A stretch of DNA of 64,000 bases, taken from the NCBI GenBank assembly GCA_016873735.1, contig VGWD01000009.1:1-64000 (forward strand), in the 5' to 3' direction. A program made the translations under genes and the position numbers. Under the pieces are notes generated by a model. That model had not been told where the DNA came from. It ran no database searches and saw nothing but the letters and a program-made list of their open reading frames with translations. Shown piece by piece: positions 8,045 to 17,289 of this stretch; position 1 is the stretch's first letter; each line of letters begins with the position of its first letter. This DNA is from Ignavibacteria bacterium (GTDB lineage: Bacteria; Bacteroidota; Ignavibacteria; Kapaibacteriales; UBA961).

Positions 8045-9334
8045 ATGGAAAATAATGTCATGACATCACAATCTCGATTTGCCTGGTATATGTATGATTG
8101 GGCGAGCTCTGCTTTCACGACGACTGTAATCACTGTGTTCTTGGGTCCTTATTTGACTTCTATTGCTCTTGCAGAAGCAGGTCAAAGCGGACTTTTATAT
8201 GCTTTTGGCATTCCGATAGCACCTCAATCACTCTTTCCTTATGCTGTCTCCACCTCGGTATTCATGCAGTTTTTACTTCTTCCTTTGGTCGGATATGCTT
8301 CAGATGGACCTCTAGGCAAGCGATTTGTTATCCTTTCTTGTACTGCCATTGGAGCATTGGCAACGATTGGTATGTATTGGATAGAGGCAGGGCTTGCTTT
8401 GCATGGTGCTGTGTTGTTCATCATAGCCAATGGTGCTTATGGTTCTTCTATTGTTGCATATAATGCAATGTTGAATGATGTTGCTGATCACGATGAACGA
8501 GATAGGGTATCATCACATGGTTTTGCCATTGGATATGCCGGTGGGGGATTATTGCTTTTGTTGAATCTTGCTTTATATCTGTCCAAAGAATCTTTGGGTA
8601 TGAATGGTGGACATGCAGTCAGGATAGCATTGGCATCGGCTGGATTATGGTGGGCAATATTCACATTCGTGCCTTTTCTGAAGAACCCAAAACGCGAGAA
8701 AAAGGAAAAAGGAGAGGGATTGTTTGTGTCACTTTCGACACTAAAACAGATCATACATCAACCAAAGATCTTGCTTTTTTTGATTGCATTTCTGTTATTC
8801 AATGATGGAATTCAAACCGTGATTTCAATGGCTGCTCAATTTGGTAGCGAAGAATTGCAACTTCCTTTGGAAACATTGCAGATTTCAATTCTTCTTGTTC
8901 AAATCACTGCAGTATTCGGTGCCTTGATGTTTGGACGATTGGCACAGTCTTCTTCGGCTTTAGGTATGCTTATGGTGAGTCTATTCCTATGGATGAGCAT
9001 CATTATTTATGCTTATGCATTCTTGCCTCCTGGATCATCCATGCATTTCTATGTTTTGAGCGGCATCATAGCACTCGTTCTTGGTGGCAGTCAATCATTG
9101 GCAAGATCAATCTTCTCTAAAATCATTCCATCCGGCAGTGAATCAAGGTATTTTGGGATATATGAGTTAACAGATAGAGGAAGCAGTTGGCTTGGGCCAC
9201 TGTTGTTTGGTATCAGCTTACAAATAAGTGGTTCATATCGATCTGCCTTATTGGCATTGATTGTGTTTTTTGTATCAGGTATTTGTTTTTTGTGGCTTTT
9301 TTCAAAAAGATACAATGTCAATCAGAACTCATGA
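8045..9334 (+). CDS. MFS transporter, UMF1 (Atg22-like) family
   Basis: 429 residues from the ATG at 8045; a second ATG at 8060 is possible. About twelve hydrophobic helices follow. The N-terminal FAWYMYDWASSAFTTTVITV is the hallmark of the UMF1/Atg22-like major facilitator group, and GYASDGPLGKRFVI is the first intracellular loop motif. A charged central loop (KNPKREKKEKGEG) separates the two six-helix halves. In yeast the relative Atg22 exports amino acids from the vacuole; bacterial substrates are unknown. A palindromic operator candidate lies just upstream. The gene converges on the FAD/Fe-S gene with a six-base overlap of 3' ends. Confidence 0.85.
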   Translation: MENNVMTSQSRFAWYMYDWASSAFTTTVITVFLGPYLTSIALAEAGQSGLLYAFGIPIAPQSLFPYAVSTSVFMQFLLLPLVGYASDGPLGKRFVILSCTAIGALATIGMYWIEAGLALHGAVLFIIANGAYGSSIVAYNAMLNDVADHDERDRVSSHGFAIGYAGGGLLLLLNLALYLSKESLGMNGGHAVRIALASAGLWWAIFTFVPFLKNPKREKKEKGEGLFVSLSTLKQIIHQPKILLFLIAFLLFNDGIQTVISMAAQFGSEELQLPLETLQISILLVQITAVFGALMFGRLAQSSSALGMLMVSLFLWMSIIIYAYAFLPPGSSMHFYVLSGIIALVLGGSQSLARSIFSKIIPSGSESRYFGIYELTDRGSSWLGPLLFGISLQISGSYRSALLALIVFFVSGICFLWLFSKRYNVNQNS

Positions 9335-12103
9335 TTTGATTGCTTGATGAAGCAGATACAATATTGACTTATAGACATTCCCTGTTCCAATGCTCATGCC
9401 TAATTCGCAGGTGGGGTTTATGGAATAATACCCTATCACTTGTTGCTGTAAAGCAATTTCTTCTTTCATTTCTTTGCATGCATGATGAACCAGTTCCGGA
9501 TGATGAAATCCATGATCTCCCGCAAAGCCACAACAACCTATTGATTCAGGGATGAAGACTTCTCGAGCGCAGCGTTGAGCTATTGCAGTGATTCTCTGAA
9601 TGCCTTTATTCAATTGTAATGAACATGGCGGATGAAGAACCGCCACTCCATCCAATGGCTGTATAGGGAGTGTTTCGAGCAGTCGTTCAGCAAAATCCAA
9701 TATGTCTATTGTATGCATCGTGTTCTGAATATGCGCATGACATGAAAAGGAATCGGTCAAAAGGGGAATGTCAGTCGATAATCCATATTGCCAATCGTTG
9801 CATGCAATTTCGGCCGCCTGATCATCACCTTTTGAAGAATAAGCCAATCCGCAGCATCGTGATTCAACATCATCCGGTATGGAAATGCGAATTCCTGCTT
9901 TATGTGCCAAAGACATGATCAAATCCGGCAAAGAAGAATTTTCACCCAATGGTTTGGCAAATAAACGTGTGCTGCATGAGGGCATATAAATAATCTCGGG
10001 TGTAGATTGTTCATATCGTTGTTGAACCCACATTTGTGGCAATGAAGCAATCCACTGTGGTGTGCCAATACGTTGAGAAATAAATGTACTTATGGATTTC
10101 AGTGCGGAATCACCAATAACATTTGAAGCTAATGTCCCGGCACGAAGTCGACGCTTGATCTTCTGATCTCTTTGTTTGATGTCGCTTGCTTCATCCCGTA
10201 GAGATTGATGTTGTTTGAGATTCTGCGCTGATCTCTTTGCAATCATGTATTCGCCGGTATTGATGTTCACAGGACAGGCAAGTGAACATAATCCGTCAGT
10301 TGCACAGGAATGTATTTGCTGAAAAGTTGCAAATGATTGGAGTTCTTTCTTGATACCTTCGTCAGAAGCCATTGCAAGTTCGCGGTCTAGAATAATTCTT
10401 TGTCTTGGCGAAAGTGTTGCTTGATGAGTAGGGCAAACATGTTCGCAATATCCACATTCGATGCAGGAATCAATTATTGAATCAACAATTGGAAATGCTT
10501 TAACATGCGATATATGTGCATTTGGATCATCATTGATGATGATCCCCGGATTCAATATCGATAATGGATCAAATAAACGCTTAACTTGTTTCATCAACCG
10601 ATAAGCATTCTCCCCCCATTCATGAGCAACAAATGGAGCTATATTTCTTCCTGTTCCATGTTCAGCTTTCATAGATCCATTATACGTATCTATGATGATT
10701 GTAGCCAAATCATTCATGAATGAACCAAAATGCTGTATATCCTCAGGAGTATCGAAAGAATGTGCAATCACAAAATGAAGATTGCCTTCTTTTGCATGGC
10801 CAAAAATGATGGCTTCATCGAAGTGATATGCTGCAAAGAGATCTCTAAGATCTTTTACCGCATTACTCAATGAATGAACCGGAACGGCTATGTCCTCATT
10901 GATTATTCCTGTGCCTTTTGCTCTTGAAGCTCCAACGGATGGAAACATGCCTTTTCTTATATTCCAATATTGCTGCCTCTTTTGTATGTCTTGCGTGAAA
11001 TCAGGAATTTCTATCAAAGAGATCGAATGAAGTATCTCACGGAATGCTTGGAGAAATATATCAAGTTCATCAGAAGTCTGTGATTGATACTCTATGAGCA
11101 GACCTGTGGCATCATCACCCAATGAAGATATTATGTTAGGAGCACCATCTTGATTTTCAATAGAACGCAATGCTGAGCGATCCATCAATTCGAGAGCAAC
11201 GGGATTTGTCTGTGCCAATATTGGGATTGCTCGACATGCATCATCGATGGTTTGGAAAAACAAGATTGCTGTTGCTGCCTGTGGCAAAGTGGGAATAGTC
11301 CGAAGTCGAGCTTTTGAAATGAAACCCAATGTACCTTCGGAACCTATCAATAGTCGCTTGATGATATTCGCCGGATTTGATTCATCAAGGAAAGCATTCA
11401 AGCAATAGCCCACGGTGTTTTTCAACCGGTATTTATGTCGAATGGTGTTTATGAGTTCCGGATTGGAGAGAATGGCATTTCGAATATCCAGCAGTCCTTC
11501 ATAGAGTTCCGGGGAAGTACTCTTCAAAATCTCATCAGCATTTGGCCATGAACTATCAAAGATAGTTCCATTTGGAAGTATGCATTCAAGTGAATCAATC
11601 GTATGATATGAATTGTATTCAATGCCGCAACACATACCACTTGCATTATTAGCCAGAATGCCTCCCATCATGCAAGCATGTATCGAAGCAGGATCGGGTC
11701 CGATTTTACGATGATGTCGTGAAAGCATTCGATTGACATGTCCACCAATGATACCGGGTTCAACAGTCACGATATCAGTGGCATCATCAAAAGATGCATA
11801 CTTCCAATGCTTTGAGCAATCAACTATGAGTCCATGTCCTACAGCTTGACCCGAAAGTGAAGTACCTGCAGATCTGAATGTTAATCCGATATCAAATTCT
11901 TTGGCCCATCTCATCAAAAAGATGATATCATCTTTTGTTTTTGGGAAAACTATGCCTATAGGTACAATTCTATAAGCACTCGCATCATGTGCATAAAGTA
12001 ATCTGTGAGGAAGTGAGGTGAGTACATCTTCTTTTGGAAAATGAAGTCGAAGTTTCTTCAAAGCTACATCGCTATGATCAATCACTTGATACATTGATTC
12101 CAA
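9329..12103 (-). CDS. FAD-binding and Fe-S-binding oxidoreductase (D-lactate/glycolate dehydrogenase type)
   Basis: 924 residues fusing a GlcD/D-lactate-dehydrogenase flavoprotein to a GlpC/LutA-type Fe-S part. The N-terminal FAD_binding_4 domain shows TFRSAGTSLSGQA near residue 76 and the FAD-oxidase C-terminal domain follows. Near residue 535 is CIECGYCEHVCP and near 595 is CATDGLCSLACP, two cluster sites of the [4Fe-4S] kind. Two CCG motifs (CCGLAYSSKG, CCGFAGDHGF) lie in the C-terminal quarter. Similar proteins (YdiJ-like) oxidise D-2-hydroxyacids and pass electrons to the quinone pool; the exact substrate is not readable. The start overlaps the Nudix gene by 26 bases (17 if ATG 12094 is used), so it is translationally coupled. 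Confidence 0.9.
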   Translation of the reverse strand: MESMYQVIDHSDVALKKLRLHFPKEDVLTSLPHRLLYAHDASAYRIVPIGIVFPKTKDDIIFLMRWAKEFDIGLTFRSAGTSLSGQAVGHGLIVDCSKHWKYASFDDATDIVTVEPGIIGGHVNRMLSRHHRKIGPDPASIHACMMGGILANNASGMCCGIEYNSYHTIDSLECILPNGTIFDSSWPNADEILKSTSPELYEGLLDIRNAILSNPELINTIRHKYRLKNTVGYCLNAFLDESNPANIIKRLLIGSEGTLGFISKARLRTIPTLPQAATAILFFQTIDDACRAIPILAQTNPVALELMDRSALRSIENQDGAPNIISSLGDDATGLLIEYQSQTSDELDIFLQAFREILHSISLIEIPDFTQDIQKRQQYWNIRKGMFPSVGASRAKGTGIINEDIAVPVHSLSNAVKDLRDLFAAYHFDEAIIFGHAKEGNLHFVIAHSFDTPEDIQHFGSFMNDLATIIIDTYNGSMKAEHGTGRNIAPFVAHEWGENAYRLMKQVKRLFDPLSILNPGIIINDDPNAHISHVKAFPIVDSIIDSCIECGYCEHVCPTHQATLSPRQRIILDRELAMASDEGIKKELQSFATFQQIHSCATDGLCSLACPVNINTGEYMIAKRSAQNLKQHQSLRDEASDIKQRDQKIKRRLRAGTLASNVIGDSALKSISTFISQRIGTPQWIASLPQMWVQQRYEQSTPEIIYMPSCSTRLFAKPLGENSSLPDLIMSLAHKAGIRISIPDDVESRCCGLAYSSKGDDQAAEIACNDWQYGLSTDIPLLTDSFSCHAHIQNTMHTIDILDFAERLLETLPIQPLDGVAVLHPPCSLQLNKGIQRITAIAQRCAREVFIPESIGCCGFAGDHGFHHPELVHHACKEMKEEIALQQQVIGYYSINPTCELGMSIGTGNVYKSILYLLHQAIKS

Positions 12104-12740
12104 TGAAATCTTGATATAAACCGATTAATTCGCTCACACACATGGCAGTAGCTCCCCAAAGGTGATTTACAGGATGTATGTTCCAGCAAGGAGCCAATAC
12201 TTCCATATCGGGTGATCGCAATGTTGTTATATGCTGTACTTCATGCACGAAAGCCAGATCATGCAATGCTATGGAAAAGACTTCTTCAACTTCCATCGGA
12301 TTCGGATTCATAATGGGTTTATCCGAAAGATGTCCGACAATAACATGCATCATGGAATGAGAGGGGGGAACAAACAGTGAAGACAGATTCCCAATGACTG
12401 AAATTTGTTCACGAGGTATGCCCAATTCTTCATGTGTTTCTCTCAATGCGGTTTGCATTATGTTTTCACGTTCTTCAGATTTCCCACCCGGAAAGCAGAT
12501 TTGTCCTTTATGATGAGAAACGTTGTTGCTCCTCATTGTAAATATCAATTCAGATCCTTTTTCGCCAGGAAATAGCAAAGCTGCCACACTCGTTTGTTTT
12601 GCATCAGGAGGAATAAGGCGTGGTTCAAGAGTTTGTCGACCTTGAACATAAGGACTCATTCTTTGTTGATATTCCCAACCTGGTAGTGGCAGTTGCAATC
12701 GCACGATAAGATATTCTATGAATGAGAGATGGTCTTTCAT
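12078..12740 (-). CDS. Nudix hydrolase, CoA-pyrophosphatase (NudL-like) type
   Basis: 220 residues. The Nudix box runs from GGKSEERENIMQ through ALRETHEELGI near residues 86-108, with the metal-binding REXXEE core intact. Directly before it is LIFTMRSNNVSHHKGQICFP, the extra motif of the CoA pyrophosphatase subgroup (NudL/Nudt7), which splits CoA into 3',5'-ADP and 4'-phosphopantetheine. The specificity is inferred from that motif. The ATG overlaps the ruvC stop by four bases (ATGA), and its 3' end overlaps the next gene, so it lies inside a coupled chain. Confidence 0.88.
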   Translation of the reverse strand: MKDHLSFIEYLIVRLQLPLPGWEYQQRMSPYVQGRQTLEPRLIPPDAKQTSVAALLFPGEKGSELIFTMRSNNVSHHKGQICFPGGKSEERENIMQTALRETHEELGIPREQISVIGNLSSLFVPPSHSMMHVIVGHLSDKPIMNPNPMEVEEVFSIALHDLAFVHEVQHITTLRSPDMEVLAPCWNIHPVNHLWGATAMCVSELIGLYQDFIGINVSSD

Positions 12741-13279
12741 CGTTTGATTCGATCTGGATTTTCATGAATGAATTGCATCCAAGATTTTGCGCTTTTTTTC
12801 ATTGTGCTTCTTTTCATACCATGGCAGAGGGCAACTGCCAAGGCATCCGTTGCATCAAAGAAGGGTGATTCTTCTTCGATGTTCAATAATGATTTCACCA
12901 TGAACCCCACTTGTTCTTTACTTGCATTGCCATTACCCGTCACTGCACGCTTCACTTCCTTTGCTGAATATTCAATGACAGGAATGCTTCTTTGATTTCC
13001 GGCAAGCATTGCGACGCCACGAGCATGCGAAAGTTTGATGAGTGATTGCGCATTCTTTGCATAAAATGTTGCTTCCAATGATATCTCATCAGGTAATGTA
13101 CGTTCTATGACTGCTATCAACTCTTCATAGATCATACTCAATCGCTGTGGCATGGAATCAAACCGTTTTTTGGCTTCAACAACGCCGAACTCCAAAACCC
13201 GGAATGAAGCATTTCCTGTTTTCTCTATGACGCCATAACCACAAATGACGCTACCGGGATCTATGCCCATGAAAATCAT
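12737..13279 (-). CDS. ruvC: Holliday junction resolvase RuvC
   Basis: 180 residues, normal for the family. It is a dimeric Mg-dependent endonuclease that resolves four-way junctions made in recombinational repair, working with RuvAB (not in this window). The RNase-H-like fold starts with MGIDPGSVICGYGVIE carrying the first catalytic Asp. The second acidic residue lies in ISLEATFYAKNAQS, and the C-terminal acidic residues are in DATDALAVALCH. The stop of dapF overlaps its start by four bases. A slightly internal ATG at 13270 would also give a complete enzyme. Confidence 0.95.
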   Translation of the reverse strand: MIFMGIDPGSVICGYGVIEKTGNASFRVLEFGVVEAKKRFDSMPQRLSMIYEELIAVIERTLPDEISLEATFYAKNAQSLIKLSHARGVAMLAGNQRSIPVIEYSAKEVKRAVTGNGNASKEQVGFMVKSLLNIEEESPFFDATDALAVALCHGMKRSTMKKSAKSWMQFIHENPDRIKR

Positions 13280-14154
13280 TTCATCCTCTTCTTATTAGTG
13301 AGGAATAACTGCTGAGCTTCCTGTTCATCCAAAAATTCGGCAGGGCCGGATAAACTGATCATTTTATCTCGACGCAAGGCATTGACATGTAGTATCTCTC
13401 CGGAAATGACTTCGATTTCTATAGGATATTCATATGGCCCACCCGACATAGCTTCACTACCAGATTGCGAAACATAAGCATAGCCAACTGCTAATGCACC
13501 AGTCCCACATGCAGCAGTTTCGCGCTCCACTCCTCTTTCGAAAGTACGGATGCGAAGCCTATTTTCTTGTTTTGGAAATACCAAATTGACATTTGCGCCT
13601 CTTGGGAAAGTAGCAAGATGCCGTATTGGTTCGGCAAATGTGTGAAGATCAAAGCGATCAAAATCTTCTTCATTCTCCACGCATTGCATTGCATCAATCA
13701 CTACATGGTCAGCACCATTTTCAATATAGAATGCCTGCAGTGAATTCGGAAGAGTAATGTGAGAAATACTTTGTGTTTCAGGGAAATACATGGTTACATG
13801 ATTGCCAAAATCCACATATTCGGCTTCATATTCTGTTCCAGCCATGGAAAAAAAGACATCCCCGTAATGTGGTATTGGATTCAAAAAATATTGAACATAG
13901 TATTTGACAGCACATCTTGCGCCATTGCCGCACATGGCTCCAAAAGAGCCATCGGGGTTAAAAAAATCAACCTCCATATCATAGGTTTCGCTTTCGCATA
14001 ATGCTATGAGTCCATCAACTTTAAAATCAATGGTAAGACCTGAAACGATGAATTCGGAAAGTGTCTCGATTGACAAGTGTAGTTCGCGATTGTCAATCAC
14101 GCAAAAAATATTTCCTGCCCCATGCATGAATGAATATGGCAGCGGTTTATTCAT
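13276..14154 (-). CDS. dapF: Diaminopimelate epimerase
   Basis: 292 residues. It converts LL- to meso-diaminopimelate for lysine and peptidoglycan synthesis. Both catalytic cysteines are seen, in FGAMCGNGARC (near residue 80) and ETAACGTGALAVGY (near 225). The ATG at 14154 has GGAG seven bases upstream and fits the family N-terminus, so it is preferred over 14199. The substrate-binding N-terminal motif usually reads HGxGNDF but here is HGAGNIF, an Asp-to-Ile change; the Asn is retained. The start overlaps the IMPase gene by eight bases, and ruvC overlaps its end. Confidence 0.94.
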   Translation of the reverse strand: MNKPLPYSFMHGAGNIFCVIDNRELHLSIETLSEFIVSGLTIDFKVDGLIALCESETYDMEVDFFNPDGSFGAMCGNGARCAVKYYVQYFLNPIPHYGDVFFSMAGTEYEAEYVDFGNHVTMYFPETQSISHITLPNSLQAFYIENGADHVVIDAMQCVENEEDFDRFDLHTFAEPIRHLATFPRGANVNLVFPKQENRLRIRTFERGVERETAACGTGALAVGYAYVSQSGSEAMSGGPYEYPIEIEVISGEILHVNALRRDKMISLSGPAEFLDEQEAQQLFLTNKKRMK

Positions 14155-14959
14155 GAAATTCTCCGCTTTGGTAGACATGATCCACTTTTTGTAATTCAAT
14201 AAGGATTTCCTGAGCCAATATTGAATTCCCGGCGATGATCGATGAGGATGACTTCATGTTGAGTTGTTTGCCATGATAATCAATGACGATTCCACCGGCT
14301 TCACGAACGATCAATGATCCTGCAGCCATATCCCAAGGTTGCAATAGGACTTCCCAAAAACCATCAAAGCGACCACTCGCCACATATGCCAAATCCAAAG
14401 CAGCTGACCCCAATCTTCTAACAGGTATTCCCATCGAAACCAGATGTGAGAAATGTTCAATACAATATCCGGGATTATCACTTACAGAATAGGGGAATCC
14501 GGTCACGAGAAAAGACTTAGCCAATGTTGTGATTTCAGTCACTTTGATTGGATTACCATTGCAATATGCTCCTTTCCCTTGTTCGGCAGTGAATAGTTCA
14601 TCTGTCATTGGTGAATATATCACACCCACGAGAATCTCATTATTGCTGATTACTGCAATGCTAATGCAAAACAATGGAATTCCATGTGCAAAGTTTACAG
14701 TGCCATCCAATGGGTCGATCACCCAAGTAAGATCACTGTTTGTTTCATGATGACCTGATTCTTCGGTCAATATGGCATGCATTGGAAATGATCCACGAAT
14801 ATGTTCCATGATAATGGCCTCTGCACGAAGATCATATTCAGTGACCAAATCATGGTATCGTGTTTTTGAAGAGACGGAAAATTGAGACCTGAACCCCTCT
14901 TTGAGGAGAGCTCCGGCATTTCGCGCTGCTTCGATAGCCGTATTCAATAATGTATCCAT
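14147..14959 (-). CDS. suhB: Inositol monophosphatase family protein (SuhB-like)
   Basis: 270 residues from the ATG at 14959; the frame extends to a TTG at 14986. It is an Mg-dependent phosphatase of the IMPase/FBPase fold. The metal-binding motifs are present: LTEESGHH near residue 70, WVIDPLDGTVNFAHG near 85, and WDMAAGSLIVREAGG near 215. Family members hydrolyse inositol-1-phosphate or related sugar phosphates, and SuhB also acts in rRNA transcription in E. coli; substrate here is unknown. It is the first gene of the overlapping chain with dapF and ruvC and is divergent from rimO. Confidence 0.88.
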   Translation of the reverse strand: MDTLLNTAIEAARNAGALLKEGFRSQFSVSSKTRYHDLVTEYDLRAEAIIMEHIRGSFPMHAILTEESGHHETNSDLTWVIDPLDGTVNFAHGIPLFCISIAVISNNEILVGVIYSPMTDELFTAEQGKGAYCNGNPIKVTEITTLAKSFLVTGFPYSVSDNPGYCIEHFSHLVSMGIPVRRLGSAALDLAYVASGRFDGFWEVLLQPWDMAAGSLIVREAGGIVIDYHGKQLNMKSSSSIIAGNSILAQEILIELQKVDHVYQSGEFHE

Positions 14960-15102
14960 AAACGCAAGGTAATGATTGTGCTGCAAAAATACGAACTGAA
15001 CAAACCTGAATTCGCAAATAATTTAGAAAGGACTCATGCCTATATGCTCCATTCAATTTGCTATTTTGCATCATCGCAATCAATCACTGAGTATATTCAA
15101 AT

Positions 15103-16407
15103 ATGGTAAATAAAGAACTCATCAAAGATACAGTATCTGTCATAACTCTCGGATGCAGCAAAAATACCGTCGATTCCGAGGTTTTGTCCGGTCATCTGCA
15201 ATCCGCGAAACTGACCCTTGTGGACGATCCGGAACAAGCTTCCACTGTGATAATCAATACATGTGGATTTATAGATTTGGCAAAAGAAGAGAGTGTTTCA
15301 GCAATATTGGAAGCAGCGGAACTTAAGAAACAAGGGAAAATAGAAACATTGATTGTAGCCGGTTGTTTGTCTGAACGCTATGGGAATGATCTCAAAGAAG
15401 AAATTCCGGAAGTTGATCACTTCTTCGGAACTGAAGCCTATGTCAATATTCTGAAAGTGGTTTCTCCTGATTTAAAATATGCTTTGCTAGGTGAAAGAGT
15501 CATATCCACGCCAAAACATTATGCATACATGAAAATTAGCGAAGGTTGTGATAATCCATGTTCATTCTGTGCCATTCCACTGATGCGTGGGAAACATCGT
15601 TCAAAACCTATTGAAGAGCTTGTGCGTGAAGCTCAATCATTGACTCTTCAGGGAGTCAAAGAATTGATTCTGGTAGCTCAGGACTCAACATGCTATGGAT
15701 TGGATATTTACGGAAAGCGTAGTCTGGATTCACTTTTGCGCGCACTCAGTGATACTTCCGGTGCCGAATGGATTAGACTCATGTATGCCTATCCTTCAAA
15801 GTTCCCGAAAGAAATCCTTCCGGTGATTGCCGAAAGGGATAATATATGTTCATATATCGATATGCCGATGCAGCATATCTCAACACAAATGCTGAAATCC
15901 ATGCGTCGCGGTATTACACGAAGAGCAACCGAAGAATTGATTCATCATATCAAAGACTCTGTTCCAGGCATTACATTAAGAACAACATTCATTGTTGGCT
16001 ATCCCGGAGAAACCGAAGAGGATTTTCAAGAATTATGTGAATTCGTAAGTACAGGTGCTTTGAATCGCATGGGAGTTTTTACCTACTCCCAAGAAGATGA
16101 TACCTATGCATATATTCTTGGCGATCCGATTCCTCAGGAAGTAAAAGATGAACGTAGAACAATATTGATGGATATTCAAAAGCACATATCGCATGAAGCT
16201 AATCAAGAATTGATAGGGAAAAGAGTTCGTGCGATGGTCGAGCAAGAAATAAATGGGGAATATCAATGCCGAACGGAAAGTGATGCTCCGGAAGTTGACA
16301 ATGAACTCTATGTCCGTTCAGAAACACCTCTGAATCCGGGAGACATGATTTGGGTTGAGATTGATGATGCGGCAGAATTTGATTTGTTTGGACATGTAGT
16401 AGAATAA
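15103..16407 (+). CDS. rimO: Ribosomal protein S12 methylthiotransferase RimO
   Basis: 434 residues. It is a radical-SAM enzyme with two [4Fe-4S] clusters that methylthiolates an Asp of ribosomal protein S12. The N-terminal MTTase domain has its three cluster cysteines in LGCSKNTVDSE, INTCGFIDLA and VAGCLSERYG. The radical-SAM triad is CDNPCSFC near residue 148, followed by AIPLMRGKHRSKP, and a TRAM domain forms the C-terminus. The LGCSKN and CSFCAIP forms separate RimO from the tRNA enzyme MiaB. It stands alone, divergent from the IMPase gene. Confidence 0.96.
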   Translation: MVNKELIKDTVSVITLGCSKNTVDSEVLSGHLQSAKLTLVDDPEQASTVIINTCGFIDLAKEESVSAILEAAELKKQGKIETLIVAGCLSERYGNDLKEEIPEVDHFFGTEAYVNILKVVSPDLKYALLGERVISTPKHYAYMKISEGCDNPCSFCAIPLMRGKHRSKPIEELVREAQSLTLQGVKELILVAQDSTCYGLDIYGKRSLDSLLRALSDTSGAEWIRLMYAYPSKFPKEILPVIAERDNICSYIDMPMQHISTQMLKSMRRGITRRATEELIHHIKDSVPGITLRTTFIVGYPGETEEDFQELCEFVSTGALNRMGVFTYSQEDDTYAYILGDPIPQEVKDERRTILMDIQKHISHEANQELIGKRVRAMVEQEINGEYQCRTESDAPEVDNELYVRSETPLNPGDMIWVEIDDAAEFDLFGHVVE

Positions 16408-16441
16408 AAAAGGCCCCGAAGATCGACATCTTGGGGCCTTA
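16408..16441 (-). terminator. Hairpin terminator between rimO and the lipoprotein gene
   Basis: AAGGCCCCGAAGAT (16410-16423) pairs with ATCTTGGGGCCTT (16428-16440) with one bulged G. On the minus strand the stem is followed by six T, so it mainly terminates the lipoprotein/mutase transcript. It sits directly after the rimO stop and may also help end rimO. Confidence 0.85.
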
Positions 16442-16462
16442 AATCTTTCCATTCTATTCGAG

Positions 16463-17269
16463 TTACTTTACAGAATAGCGAAGTAATTCTCTTACAAAAC
16501 CATCACCTTTGAATTGTATTGGTTCAATTCCTGGGATGGTTACTTTCAAATCCAAAGCAGGAAACTCTTCTTTGACGATACCTACATTTTGAGCGATCCA
16601 GATATATTGTTTAACCGCAATCGGATCAACTTGGAAGACATTTCCGAAAATCGTAATCGAGGGCTTCAAAGTCAATGTTAATTCAAATTTCGTAGTATTT
16701 GGGAAAGAAGCTCCATTGATTGCAACGCTTGATGTTTCAAGCTTTTTCCCTTTCATGGAGATATTTGAAGATAATGGAATGGTTGTTCCGTTGAATGGAA
16801 CTGATACACCTGTGACATTCGTATCTGCAATTGTCCATTCCGTAGTTGCATTAAAGTCCGCAAACTTAGACCAACGTCTTGTTTGAGGAATGATGGTATT
16901 GATCAATTCAGTCAATACAATCCCCGGTGGGATAAACTGCCAATAGCCCCATACAGTTTGACCTTCCTTTGCATACAAGTCTGTTCTGATTTTTACATTT
17001 GATCTGAATACATCAAAAGCATAAGCGGTTTTTCCATCCTTAAGAGATGATCCACCAACAACCATCGAATCTACCTGAACTGCATTCAAGTCTCGTTGGC
17101 CTGTCAATGAATCCAATCTGATGACATTATAGACATAGTGGCTACCTGTTGTGAGTGGCATAATGTCGGCAGATGGAGTTGGTGTTGTTGTATCATCGGA
17201 GCATGATGAAATTCCGATTGTTAGCCCCATCACAATCAAGATGAAGACTGATCTCAAAAATATTTTCAT
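16463..17269 (-). CDS. Hypothetical lipoprotein
   Basis: 268 residues of unknown function. A basic and hydrophobic signal peptide ends in a lipobox (GISSC, Cys near residue 23), followed by SDDTTTPTP, a typical disordered linker of Bacteroidota lipoproteins. The mature part is rich in Thr, Val and Ile and looks beta-stranded, with no catalytic motif I can recognise. AGAGG lies upstream of the ATG. It starts 20 bases after the acyl-CoA mutase gene, so they are probably co-transcribed, but nothing links the functions. It should be anchored in the periplasm or outer membrane. Confidence 0.8.
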   Translation of the reverse strand: MKIFLRSVFILIVMGLTIGISSCSDDTTTPTPSADIMPLTTGSHYVYNVIRLDSLTGQRDLNAVQVDSMVVGGSSLKDGKTAYAFDVFRSNVKIRTDLYAKEGQTVWGYWQFIPPGIVLTELINTIIPQTRRWSKFADFNATTEWTIADTNVTGVSVPFNGTTIPLSSNISMKGKKLETSSVAINGASFPNTTKFELTLTLKPSITIFGNVFQVDPIAVKQYIWIAQNVGIVKEEFPALDLKVTIPGIEPIQFKGDGFVRELLRYSVK

Positions 17270-17289
17270 GATATACCTCTATAAATGAA

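Noticed and set aside
9670-9918. 82-codon frame antisense to the FAD/Fe-S oxidoreductase gene
   Set aside because: It lies entirely within a well-supported gene and has no start signal or recognisable domain.
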